Below, piece after piece: positions 51,378 to 59,308 of a stretch of DNA of 64,000 bases. Origin of the DNA: JAVJSD01 sp040219575 (GTDB taxonomy: Bacteria > Planctomycetota > Planctomycetia > Pirellulales > Pirellulaceae); assembly GCA_040219575.1 (NCBI GenBank), contig JAVJSD010000091.1:1-64000 (forward strand). Reading direction: 5' to 3'. The first letter of the stretch is position 1. Every line of letters starts with the position of its first letter. The notes under the pieces are model-generated. The model made no database searches, was not told where the DNA came from, and saw only the letters and a program-made list of their open reading frames with translations. Position numbers and translations under genes: made by a program.

Positions 51378-51850
51378 TCGCGCCGCCTCGTCAATCGCTG
51401 ACGAATGTTCTCGGCGACGTTCAAGTGATCGGCCAGGTGCGGCCAGGTGATCCGCTGACGCAGCGTCACGATCACCACGGTCCCCACGCCCAGCAACGAT
51501 TCCAGAATCCCGGCGCGGGTCGTCACTTCCTGGATGTTGCGCAAGGGAGTGATCGTGCGCAGTTCGGGCGAGATCGGCTTGCGAGTCTCGAGCGCCTCGG
51601 CGGTCAATTCGAAACGATAACTGAGCTTGGCGAAGAAGACGCCCATCGCAACCGGTGTGAGCAAGATGAAGGCGATCGCCGCGTAGTGCAGGCCGGCGTT
51701 GGAAATCGCCGTCGAGAGCACCGTGACGGCCAGCATCTGCAGTGCGACCAGCACCAACAGATACATCCGACTGCAATGGTACGCCATCGGAGACGTCAAA
51801 TCGGGCTCGGGGTGTTGCTGGGGCGCCGGGGCAAGGTTGGCGAGTGTCAC
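51374..51850 (-). CDS. Small membrane protein with PH-like domain
   Basis: This 158-residue protein has two transmembrane helices (about 28-50 and 54-75) followed by a beta-rich segment (about 76-145) typical of bacterial PH-like (YdbS/YdbT-type) proteins: AKLSYRFELTAEALETRKPI, then LRNIQEVTTRAGILESLLGV. Such proteins are found at the inner membrane; some are linked to envelope stress. Its TAG stop is part of the CTAG end of the repeat element. It diverges from the DUF6807 gene. Function unknown. Confidence 0.75.
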   Translation of the reverse strand: MTLANLAPAPQQHPEPDLTSPMAYHCSRMYLLVLVALQMLAVTVLSTAISNAGLHYAAIAFILLTPVAMGVFFAKLSYRFELTAEALETRKPISPELRTITPLRNIQEVTTRAGILESLLGVGTVVIVTLRQRITWPHLADHLNVAENIRQRLTRRRD

Positions 51851-52250
51851 GGAATACCCTGTGTGTTTGCGAATGGCGAGAAGCAGGGCGCATGAGGGGG
51901 CCGCGCGTAAGCCTTCTGCAACGACCTTCGCATGATTGTGTTAAATTCGATCGCGCGGTTTGAGCCAATTTCCACGTGAACTGCTGAATTCAACGCAAGA
52001 ACCCTGCGCGCATGCTTCAATCAGGGGGCCGGGAAATAACCGATAGGCGTGCGTTTCTTCGAGGAAACGCCACGGTCCACACGGCGGTTTGTCCACGGCG
52101 GTTGGTCTTGCGCGATTTCAGGTGACTGGGGGATACTTGCCAAGTTCTCCCGGCGCAAGAGATAATGGCGGCCTCACGGAGGCGCCAGACCGAACGGAAT
52201 CTCGCGGCAGCGTCGCACTGCATTCACCCTCATCGAGATTCCGCACCACC
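51851..52250. other. Divergent intergenic region
   Basis: This 400-base gap lies between the PH-like gene and the DUF6807 gene. It contains a perfect 7-base hairpin, GCGTTTC-TTCGAG-GAAACGC, at 52051-52070. No convincing gene is present. Confidence 0.45.
52051..52070. repeat. GCGTTTC-TTCGAG-GAAACGC hairpin
   Basis: This is a perfect stem of 7 bases with a 6-base loop. No T-run follows. It may be a regulatory hairpin or another short palindrome. Confidence 0.45.
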
Positions 52251-53522
52251 ATGAACAAACGTCTATGCACGCCCTTCTTGGCGTTGTCGCTGTCCCTGCT
52301 TTGCCTGGGCCGACTTGAAGCCGAGATTTATCCCCTCCGGGTCGAGATCTCCGCGGGACAGATCGACCGCCAGCAGACGCCGGTTTGTGTGCTGGTCGAG
52401 ATCCCCGAGTCGCTGGACAAGGTCGTCGCCGTGCCTTTCGCCGACAGTGACCTGATCGGTCAACTGACGGCGCCCGGTCTGGCGTCAGGCCAGGTCGAGG
52501 CGGCGGGAAAGGGAATGATGGTGCGTGAACTGCACCTGATCGTTCCAAAGCTCGCAGCCGGCAAGACGCTGTCGTTGAAGGCGATTGTCAGCGACGACGC
52601 TCCCGCCGCGGCGCCGGTTTTCCACTGGCAGGACACCGCCGGACGCTATTCTGAACTGAGCTTCGACGGCCGTCCGACGCTGCGATATATGTACGAGAAA
52701 CTCGACGACTCGAGTCCCGACCGCCGCATGGAGACTTACAAGCCGTACCACCACGTGTACGATCCCGCCGGCAAGCGGTTCGTCACCAAGGGGCCGGGCG
52801 GTTTGTTCCCACACCATCGCGGCCTGTTTTATGGCTTCAATAAGATTCGTTACGGCGACGGCCAGACCGCCGACGTGTGGCACTGCCGGCAGGGTGAGTC
52901 GCAATCGCACGAGAAGCTTCTCTCCCAGGAAGCGGGACCGGTGTTGGGACGGCATCGCGTGGCGATCGCCTGGCGCGGCAAGGACGGAGAAACGTTCGCC
53001 GAAGAGCAGCGCGAGATGACAGTGTACAACACGCCCGGCGGACAGACGATCGACTTCGCGTCGCGTCTCGAGAGCACTGTGGGCGAAGTCCAACTCGACG
53101 GCGATCCGCAACACGCCGGTTTTCAGTTTCGCGCTTCGCAGGACGTGCCGGACAAAACGAAAAACTTGACGTACTACCTGCGCCCCGACGGCCAGGGAAA
53201 GCCCGGCCAATTTCGCAACTGGCCGCAAGACAAGAGTCAGGTCAACCTGGCGTGGAACGCGCTATCGTTCGTGCTCGACGACCAGCGATACACTTGTTGC
53301 TATCTCGATCGGCCGCAGAACCCGAAAGAAGCCCGTTTCAGCGAACGCGACTACGGCCGTTTCGGCTCCTACTTCGAGTACACGCTGACCGAGTCGAATC
53401 CCCTGAACCTGCGATACCGCATCTGGCTGCAGAAGGGCGAGATGACGGTGGACGGAGTCAACCGGCTGAGCCGCGACTTCATCAATCCGCCCGGCGTCGA
53501 ACCGGCCGTCGCCGGCAAGTAA
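52251..53522 (+). CDS. DUF6807 (PmoA-like) secreted protein
   Basis: This 423-residue protein has a signal peptide (about 1-22) and the DUF6807 pattern found in planctomycete and Bacteroidetes proteins sometimes called PmoA: KPYHHVYDP, then GPGGLFPHHRGLFYGFNKI, and DNPQHAGFQFRAS-like sequence further on. The histidine-rich HHR motif may bind metal or sugar. The ATG at 52251 starts MNKRLCTPFLALSLSLLC. The role is unknown, although relatives occur with sugar-degrading genes. The PmoA name does not mean methane monooxygenase. Confidence 0.85.
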   Translation: MNKRLCTPFLALSLSLLCLGRLEAEIYPLRVEISAGQIDRQQTPVCVLVEIPESLDKVVAVPFADSDLIGQLTAPGLASGQVEAAGKGMMVRELHLIVPKLAAGKTLSLKAIVSDDAPAAAPVFHWQDTAGRYSELSFDGRPTLRYMYEKLDDSSPDRRMETYKPYHHVYDPAGKRFVTKGPGGLFPHHRGLFYGFNKIRYGDGQTADVWHCRQGESQSHEKLLSQEAGPVLGRHRVAIAWRGKDGETFAEEQREMTVYNTPGGQTIDFASRLESTVGEVQLDGDPQHAGFQFRASQDVPDKTKNLTYYLRPDGQGKPGQFRNWPQDKSQVNLAWNALSFVLDDQRYTCCYLDRPQNPKEARFSERDYGRFGSYFEYTLTESNPLNLRYRIWLQKGEMTVDGVNRLSRDFINPPGVEPAVAGK

Positions 53523-53613
53523 TCAACTGGAACTCACTAGCATCAACTCGGCCGCGGCGCGGCGCGCGACCTGCGACTGCCGCGGACCCCTTGAACATCC
53601 CACGAGGAAACCC

Positions 53614-54069
53614 ATGGCTGCCTCCCGCGAAGAGACCATCGACCTGCTGAAGACCGCCTACTGCATGGAGATCGAGACGGTGATGAATTACCTGGCCAAC
53701 AGCGTCAATCTCGACGGCGTGCGGGCCGAGGAGATCAAAAAGTCGCTGGCGGCCGACATCACCGAGGAACTGACGCACGCCCAACAACTCGCCCAGCGGA
53801 TCAAGCAAATCGGCGGTTTGGTGCCTGGCTCCAAGGCGGTCGAGGTCGGCCATCAACGACAACCGTCGGAGAACACGACCGACGTGGTCGACGTGATCGA
53901 GGCGGTGATCGAAGCCGAGGAGCAGGCTTGCGCCCATTACAAGAAGGTCATCAAGGCCACCGACGGCGAGGACTACGTCACGCAAGATCTCTGCATCCGC
54001 CTGCTGGCCGACGAGGAAGGGCACCTGATTCTCTTCCGCGGCTATTTGAAGGAATACAAGCAGACCTAG
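53614..54069 (+). CDS. Ferritin-like (bacterioferritin/DUF-type) protein
   Basis: This 151-residue protein has a four-helix ferritin-like fold. Candidate di-iron ligands are ETVMNYL (Glu at about 22), EELTHAQQLA (Glu and His about 50-54), EAEEQACAHY (Glu about 100) and DEEGHLILF (Glu and His about 135-138). This is the order E...ExxH...E...ExxH. It may store iron or protect against peroxide. Its TAG stop (54067-54069) forms part of the CTAG that opens the repeat element at 54066. Confidence 0.8.
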   Translation: MAASREETIDLLKTAYCMEIETVMNYLANSVNLDGVRAEEIKKSLAADITEELTHAQQLAQRIKQIGGLVPGSKAVEVGHQRQPSENTTDVVDVIEAVIEAEEQACAHYKKVIKATDGEDYVTQDLCIRLLADEEGHLILFRGYLKEYKQT

Positions 54070-54198
54070 TGCTTTGTGACGGCTTGATCTTAGAGTGTAG
54101 CTGAACTCGTGAGAGTTCAGCAGTTCGTGACGACGTCTGAGCTTCCAGAAGTCTCACGACTTCTGCTACCCCCATTCTTAGCTGTCACGCTGCACTAG
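54066..54198 (+). mobile_element. CTAG-bounded double-hairpin element, copy 2
   Basis: This 133-base element runs from CTAG (54066) to CTAG (54198). Its ends CTAGTGCTTTGTGACGGCT and, on the minus strand, CTAGTGCAGCGTGACAGCT are inverted repeats at 15 of 19 positions. Inside are two GTAG-headed hairpins in opposite orientation, with stems GAACTC/GAGTTC (loop GTGA) and GAAGTC/GACTTC (loop TCAC). The first CTAG includes the ferritin-like stop codon. It has no coding capacity and is about 90% identical to copy 3. Confidence 0.8.
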
Positions 54199-54256
54199 TT
54201 GCAATTTGGCGACTGCTTGAGCTTCCAAATCAACGAGGGGGAATCGTCCGCTGTTG

Positions 54257-55492
54257 CTACAGAGAGCGGATCTCCACCTCGTCGCCGACAGCGTATTCTC
54301 TCTCGCCGGGGGGAAAGTAGATCAGGCAGTCGGCGTCGGCCAGCGTCCGCAGGTCGGCGGAGCCCTTCCAGTTGAGCGGCGTGACCGAGACCGACCGAAC
54401 GTCGGACGAGCGCCGCGCCGGCCAATAGGTCGGCCGATCGCCGCGCTGCCGGTGCGCGGCGGCGAGCGTCGCCGTTTGAACCGGCGCGTCGTTTCGCTCT
54501 CCCGCCAGCGCCGCAATCGCCGGCCGCACGAACAACTCGAAACAGACCAGACTACTCACCGGGTTGCCGGGCAAACCGAAAACGAGTGTGTCGTGCGGCT
54601 GTCGGCGGCGAATGCCGAACCACAGCGGTTTGCCCGGTTTCAGATGCACTTTGTGAAACACCTGTTCGACTCCCTCGCTCGCCAGCACGCGCGGCACGAG
54701 ATCCAGCACGCCGGCCGACACGCCGCCCGATAGCACCAGCACGTCGTGCTGCAAGCCGAGAGCGACGAGCCGCCGCAACTCCGCTTCTTCGTCGCGACCG
54801 ATCCCCAGGTCGACCGCCCTGCCGCCGGCACGCTCGACCATGGCCCGCAACATTGGTCCGTTGGAGTTGCGAATCTGCCCGCCGCCGGGCAGCGAGTCGG
54901 CAGGCACCAGTTCGTCGCCCGTGGACAGCACCGCCACGTCGGCGCGCGGCACGACGCGCACCTCGGCGCGACCGACTTCCGCCAGCAGGCCGATCTCCAT
55001 CGGCCGCAAGAGCCGTCCGGAGTTGAGCACCACTTCTCCCCGCCGCATCGAGGCGGCGCGGCGCATGATGTTTTGGCCCGAATCGACACGCGAGGCGTTG
55101 ATCCGCACGCGCACGGGAACGTCGGCGGCGCTGTTCGCGTTTTCCACCCCCAGCGGTTCGGTCTGCTCGACCATCACCACGGCGTCGGCGCCGTCGGGAA
55201 TCGGGGCTCCCGTCATGATCCGCGTGGCGGCGCCGGGAACCACCGTTTGCGCGGGGGTCGCGCCGGCGGCCACCTGCTCCAGCACACGGAGTTCGACCGG
55301 TCCCGTGTGGGCGTCGGCGGCCAGCACCGCGTAGCCGTCCATCAACGCCTTGTCGTGGGGCGGCGAATCGACGTCGCTGACCGCATCCTCGGCCAGCACC
55401 ATGCCCAACGCATCGGAGAGGGGAACGGTGCGGGGCGACTTGGCCCGCGTCTCGGCCAGCACCCGCTGGAGCGCTTCCGCCACCTCGAGCAT
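54257..55492 (-). CDS. moeA: Molybdopterin molybdenumtransferase MoeA
   Basis: This 411-residue enzyme inserts molybdate into adenylated molybdopterin. It has the MoeA order: VDSPPHDKALMDGYAV near residue 45, RIMTGAPIPDGADAVVMVEQ, the MogA-like core STGDELVP and SGGVSAGVLDLVPRVL, and GLPGNPVSSLVCFELFV before a C-terminal beta-barrel (about 335-411). The ATG at 55492 overlaps the stop of the pabA/trpG gene (ATGA), so the two are translated together. That pairing is unusual; the two pathways are not linked. Confidence 0.9.
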   Translation of the reverse strand: MLEVAEALQRVLAETRAKSPRTVPLSDALGMVLAEDAVSDVDSPPHDKALMDGYAVLAADAHTGPVELRVLEQVAAGATPAQTVVPGAATRIMTGAPIPDGADAVVMVEQTEPLGVENANSAADVPVRVRINASRVDSGQNIMRRAASMRRGEVVLNSGRLLRPMEIGLLAEVGRAEVRVVPRADVAVLSTGDELVPADSLPGGGQIRNSNGPMLRAMVERAGGRAVDLGIGRDEEAELRRLVALGLQHDVLVLSGGVSAGVLDLVPRVLASEGVEQVFHKVHLKPGKPLWFGIRRRQPHDTLVFGLPGNPVSSLVCFELFVRPAIAALAGERNDAPVQTATLAAAHRQRGDRPTYWPARRSSDVRSVSVTPLNWKGSADLRTLADADCLIYFPPGEREYAVGDEVEIRSL

Positions 55493-56100
55493 CAGACCGT
55501 CTCCATCGCGGCGGGGCTTTTCATGTCCAAGAAACGCTGCAGCAATTCGTGACCGCATTCGGTGAGGAAACTCTCAGGATGAAACTGCCAGCCCTCGATC
55601 GCCAGCCGCTTGTGGCGAATGCCCATGATCTCGCGGGAGCCGTCGGGAGCAAAGGCCCAAGCCGCCGTTTCGAAGTCGTCGCTCAAGGTGTCGGGGCGAA
55701 TCACCAGGCTGTGATACCGTGTGGCGGTGAACGGATTGGGCAGTCCAGCGAACAAGCCGCGATTGTCGTGATGAATCGCGTCGGTCTTGCCGTGCATGAG
55801 ATGCTTGGCGCGGACGATCACGCCGCCGGTCGCCTGACCGATCGACTGATGTCCCAGACAGACGCCGAGGATCGGCAGGTGGCCCTGGAGTTGCTCCACG
55901 CACGACACCGAGACGCCCGCCTCGTTCGGCGTGCAGGGACCGGGCGAGATGATCAGGTGCGAAGGCCCCCGGGCCAGAACCTCGTCGGGCGTGATTTGGT
56001 CGTTGCGGAAAACTTCGATTTCGAGCAGGGGATCGATCTCACCCAGTCGCTGCACGAGGTTGTAGGTGAAGGAGTCGTAGTTGTCGATGATCAGGATCAT
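55492..56100 (-). CDS. Glutamine amidotransferase of anthranilate/aminodeoxychorismate synthase
   Basis: This 202-residue class I glutamine amidotransferase supplies ammonia to a chorismate-using partner. It has ILIIDNYDSFTYNLVQRLGE at the start, the oxyanion region ISPGPCTPNEAG, the nucleophile elbow GVCLGHQSIGQ, and the catalytic HPES pair. It could be TrpG (tryptophan) or PabA (folate); no synthase component I lies in the window. The ATG at 56100 is followed by a conventional start. It is translationally coupled to moeA. Confidence 0.88.
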   Translation of the reverse strand: MILIIDNYDSFTYNLVQRLGEIDPLLEIEVFRNDQITPDEVLARGPSHLIISPGPCTPNEAGVSVSCVEQLQGHLPILGVCLGHQSIGQATGGVIVRAKHLMHGKTDAIHHDNRGLFAGLPNPFTATRYHSLVIRPDTLSDDFETAAWAFAPDGSREIMGIRHKRLAIEGWQFHPESFLTECGHELLQRFLDMKSPAAMETV

Positions 56101-56353
56101 GGCGGGGCGACGGAATATGAACGTCGGGAACGTCACGACGGAAGACGTCGCAAACGATTACTAATCTACTCGGAATCGAGGCCAGCGGCAGCCCGATGCC
56201 CAATGACAAGCCCGCTCGCGTTGGACTTCCCTTCGATGCCCCAACTTCCGGCCACGCCGCACCCGCCGCTGACGCTGGCGGGCTCGCCGATCCGTCGCTA
56301 ACGCGGGCGGAATCGCCGATTGGTTTCCTGCGTTGGCGGAATCGCCGCGGCGC

Positions 56354-56980
56354 TCAACCGTGGGCGTCCGGCTTGTCGCCGAACCAGGCCGAGGCGAAGC
56401 CTTTGTAGAAGACGGCCCCCATCGCCTTCCATTGCCAGCGCCGGTCGGCCCAGGCGCCGCGATTGGTGAGCACATCGTTGTGCAGTTTGCTGGCCTTCAA
56501 CGTGGCCAGGGCATGTTCGGCGTCGCGGGCGTCGCGCACGGTGACCTCGAATCCGAGTCCCGAGTACCCAAACAGATCCTTCGGCTTGTCCCACATCACC
56601 GAGAACGTCGATTCGTCGGTGCGGTCGAACGGACCGCCGCGCCAGCGATCGCTTTTCGACCAACTGTGCATGCTGCCGTAGGTTTCGTGCGGGCGATTGT
56701 CGTGCAGGTCGCGAACATGCAGCGACGCCACGGCGGTCAACTTGGGCGAGAGCGTCACGCGCGGCAGCCGCATCTCGGCCCGATACTCGTTGATCAAGTC
56801 GACCAGGATCCAATACTCGGGGGCGGACGAACGAATCTCGTCGCTGCCGGGAAGCCGGCTCCCCATGCCGATGTAGTCCTCGACGGCGGCCTTCGCCGAA
56901 TTCGTCGGCAGAATCTGGGGACAGAGCAAGGCCGCTCCACCCGCGACGGTTCCTGTGAGCAACGATCTTCGCGTCAACAT
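56354..56980 (-). CDS. Tat-exported CAP (SCP/PR-1)-like protein
   Basis: This 208-residue protein has a Tat signal (TRRSLLTGTVAGG) and a CAP-like domain: LINEYRAEMRLPRVTLSPKL, VASLHVRDLHDN and GSMHSWSKSDRW, with a final QWKAMGAVFYKGFASAWFG. CAP proteins are secreted, with varied and mostly unknown roles. The ATG at 56980 is chosen because the Tat signal starts there. The downstream region to 56101 is a short repeat-free gap. Confidence 0.78.
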   Translation of the reverse strand: MLTRRSLLTGTVAGGAALLCPQILPTNSAKAAVEDYIGMGSRLPGSDEIRSSAPEYWILVDLINEYRAEMRLPRVTLSPKLTAVASLHVRDLHDNRPHETYGSMHSWSKSDRWRGGPFDRTDESTFSVMWDKPKDLFGYSGLGFEVTVRDARDAEHALATLKASKLHNDVLTNRGAWADRRWQWKAMGAVFYKGFASAWFGDKPDAHG

Positions 56981-57193
56981 GCGGTTCTCCACCGAGGCAG
57001 CTCGACTTCTTTCCATTCAACAACCGCCAATCAAAAACCATCAATCGCCATTCCGACGTCGGGCGAAGTCCGATTGATGATTGCCGACGTGGGTTGGGAG
57101 CAACTTCCAGGGTACTGCATTTCGGCGAGCAGCGGCAGTTCTTGGCGGAGAATCCCACCGTGGGGAAACCAAGAACGGGGGGACCATCGAAGG

Positions 57194-58681
57194 TCAGCAC
57201 TCGGCGCTTTCCAGGGCGACGGCCGGACCCGGCGCCTCCAGCGGATCGAAGGCCGCCGGACCGTCCTCCTCGTCGCGCTCGATGACCCGCATCCGACGCC
57301 ACTTGCCCTGCAGGAATCGCGCCAGGTAGATCACTCCCAGACAGGAAATCCAACCGGTCACCACGATCCACCACCAGTACAACTGGCCCCCCAACAGCGA
57401 ACCGGCTTGCCCGACCAGCACGCTCAAGCTGGCCATGACGCCGGTCGTGATGAGCACGAACCGCGTGTCGCCGGCGCCTTTGATGGCGCTGGAGAACACG
57501 AACTGCATGGCGTCGAATACGCAGTAGGCCGCCACAAAGCGGAGCAGCACCACCACCACGTCGCGGATCTCGTGGAACTTCGCCGCATCCGCCGCATCGA
57601 CTCCCGCGGAATGGCCCAGCAGGAAGACGTCGGGCGCCGCCACATACGCCAGCGCAAAGGCGCCGGTGTAAACCAGCGACAGGATCGTCGCCGTCCAGGT
57701 GGCGCGGGCGGCCAGGTCGGCACGGCCATGTGTGATCTGTTGGCCGACCAAGGTGCTGACCGCGATGCCCACACCGATCATCGGCACGAACGCCAGGATG
57801 TTGATCTGGAAAGCGATCGTGGTGGCGGCCAGGTACAGCTTGTCGAGCCGTCCCATGCACATCACGATCAGCGTGAAGCCGGAGGCCTCCAGCAGGAACT
57901 GCAGACCGCTGGGTCCGCCGAACCGCCATAACCGCCGCATCAACGGCCAGTCGAATCCCCGGCCTTTCAGAATGCCGTACTTTTCGCGATAGGCGGGCGA
58001 TCGCAGCAGCAACCAGTAGACCGCCACCTTCGCCCACTGGCTGACGACCGTCGCCCAGGCGGCGCCGGCGATGCCGAGTTCCGGCAGTCCAAGCAGGCCG
58101 AAGATCAACACCGCGTCCAGCGCGATATTCAAGACGACCGACGCTACGTCGACCACCATCACCACCCAGGTGACGCCGCGGCCGGTGAAGAACGACGACT
58201 GCGCGGCGGCGATGACCATCGCCCCGCCGCCGACGCAGAGGATTTGGAAGTAGAGGGTTTCATACGGCAACAGGGACTTGTCGTGCCCGGCGAGATAGAA
58301 AATCCACGGGGTCAGCGGGATCAACAGCATCAGCAGCGGCGTAGCCAGCACGCCGAGCCAGACGCCCTGGGCCAGCGCCGCGCCGATCCGCCCGTAGCGC
58401 TGAGCGCCGTAGTACTGGGCGACGAACGTATTGACGTACATCGCCACACCCATCGGAAAGCAGGTCACCGTCCAGTTGAGCATGCCGGCCGGGAAGGCGG
58501 CGGCCATGGCGTTTTCGTCCCACCACATCAGCAGCATGCGGTCGACGAACAACAGCAGCGACCAGGAGCCGGTGGAGATCACCAGCGGCATGGCGATCCG
58601 CAGCACCTCCACGCCGCCGCAGGGGCGGGTCCACCAGTTGCCGGATTCGGGCGTCGGTTCGGTGTCGAGCGTGCTGGACAT
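57194..58681 (-). CDS. MATE-family efflux transporter
   Basis: This 495-residue multidrug and toxin extrusion protein uses a cation gradient to export compounds. Twelve hydrophobic segments can be traced, in two bundles of six, for example around 25-48, 55-78 and 95-118, with the family-like VDRMLLMWWDENAMAAAFPA and GVGIAVSTLVGQQITHGRAD blocks in the two halves. The C-terminal 40 residues are charged. The start at ATG 58681 is supported by MSSTLDTEPTPESGN; an upstream frame to 59218 is not coding. It is divergent from the ArsC-like gene. Confidence 0.87.
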   Translation of the reverse strand: MSSTLDTEPTPESGNWWTRPCGGVEVLRIAMPLVISTGSWSLLLFVDRMLLMWWDENAMAAAFPAGMLNWTVTCFPMGVAMYVNTFVAQYYGAQRYGRIGAALAQGVWLGVLATPLLMLLIPLTPWIFYLAGHDKSLLPYETLYFQILCVGGGAMVIAAAQSSFFTGRGVTWVVMVVDVASVVLNIALDAVLIFGLLGLPELGIAGAAWATVVSQWAKVAVYWLLLRSPAYREKYGILKGRGFDWPLMRRLWRFGGPSGLQFLLEASGFTLIVMCMGRLDKLYLAATTIAFQINILAFVPMIGVGIAVSTLVGQQITHGRADLAARATWTATILSLVYTGAFALAYVAAPDVFLLGHSAGVDAADAAKFHEIRDVVVVLLRFVAAYCVFDAMQFVFSSAIKGAGDTRFVLITTGVMASLSVLVGQAGSLLGGQLYWWWIVVTGWISCLGVIYLARFLQGKWRRMRVIERDEEDGPAAFDPLEAPGPAVALESAEC

Positions 58682-58777
58682 ACGGGATGAAGGGAGAAGG
58701 TAGAGGTCAAAAGGTAAAAGTGTTGGGACTTGCGCCGCTGAGTTGATCTCGGCGGAAGGCGCGGGGCCGATCGCCGC

Positions 58778-58826
58778 GTGGGCGGCGCTGCCAGCGTCGC
58801 TTACCGATGCTGGCAGCATCGGCCAC
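58778..58826. repeat. Inverted pair of REP-type hairpins (GTGG heads)
   Basis: Plus strand GTGG (58778) heads GCGGCGCTGCCAGCGTCGC. Minus strand GTGG (58826) heads CCGATGCTGCCAGCATCGG. They face each other across three bases, as in the pair at 42369. This pair lies between the divergent MATE and ArsC-like genes. Confidence 0.7.
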
Positions 58827-58966
58827 GGCGCACCGTCTGCGCGGCGTTTCATTATTTTGATCCCTGAAGGACCGGGCCAGGGGCGGGAGGTTCGCATTCC
58901 CAACGCATTTACGAAGAATTCACCCAGGGTCTTGCCAGCGGCCCGGCCGGCGCGGAAGATTCGGGC

Positions 58967-59305
58967 ATGAAAACCACCATTTACCACAACCCCCGCTGCA
59001 CGAAGAGCCGGCAGACGCTGGCGCTGCTGCGCGAACATGGCGTCGAACCGGACATTGTCGAGTACCTCACCACTCCCCCCGACGCGGCAACGATCAAGAG
59101 GCTCCTGCGGCGACTCGGCCTCAAGCCGGCCGATGTGATTCGCAAGAAGGAATACCGCGCCCTGGGGCTCAAGGAGACCGACGACGAAGACGAATTGATC
59201 GCGCGGATCGCCGCCCACCCGGAGATCCTCGAGCGGCCGATCGTGGTGCGCGGAAACACGGCCCGCCTGGGCCGGCCGCCGGAGAATGTGCTGGAGATTC
59301 TGTAG
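58967..59305 (+). CDS. ArsC-family reductase
   Basis: This 112-residue protein has a thioredoxin-like fold of the ArsC/Spx group. NPRCTKSRQTLALLREHGVEPD carries Cys11, the catalytic cysteine of glutaredoxin-coupled arsenate reductases, and the tail IVVRGNTARLGRPPENVLEIL is typical. It may reduce arsenate, but many family members have other or unknown roles, and no arsenic-resistance genes lie nearby. It is convergent with the LRR gene (gap 3 bases). Confidence 0.85.
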   Translation: MKTTIYHNPRCTKSRQTLALLREHGVEPDIVEYLTTPPDAATIKRLLRRLGLKPADVIRKKEYRALGLKETDDEDELIARIAAHPEILERPIVVRGNTARLGRPPENVLEIL

Positions 59306-59308
59306 GGG

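Noticed and set aside
10133..58826. Possible CRISPR arrays from the many short repeats
   Set aside because: The repeats are dispersed palindromes without regular spacers or cas genes.
58682..59218. Upstream extension of the MATE gene
   Set aside because: It overlaps the divergent ArsC-like gene and a REP pair; MSSTLDTEP at 58681 is the natural start.
58967..59305. Calling the ArsC-like gene a true arsenate reductase
   Set aside because: The Cys11 motif fits, but no ars genes are nearby and the family has other members such as Spx-like proteins.
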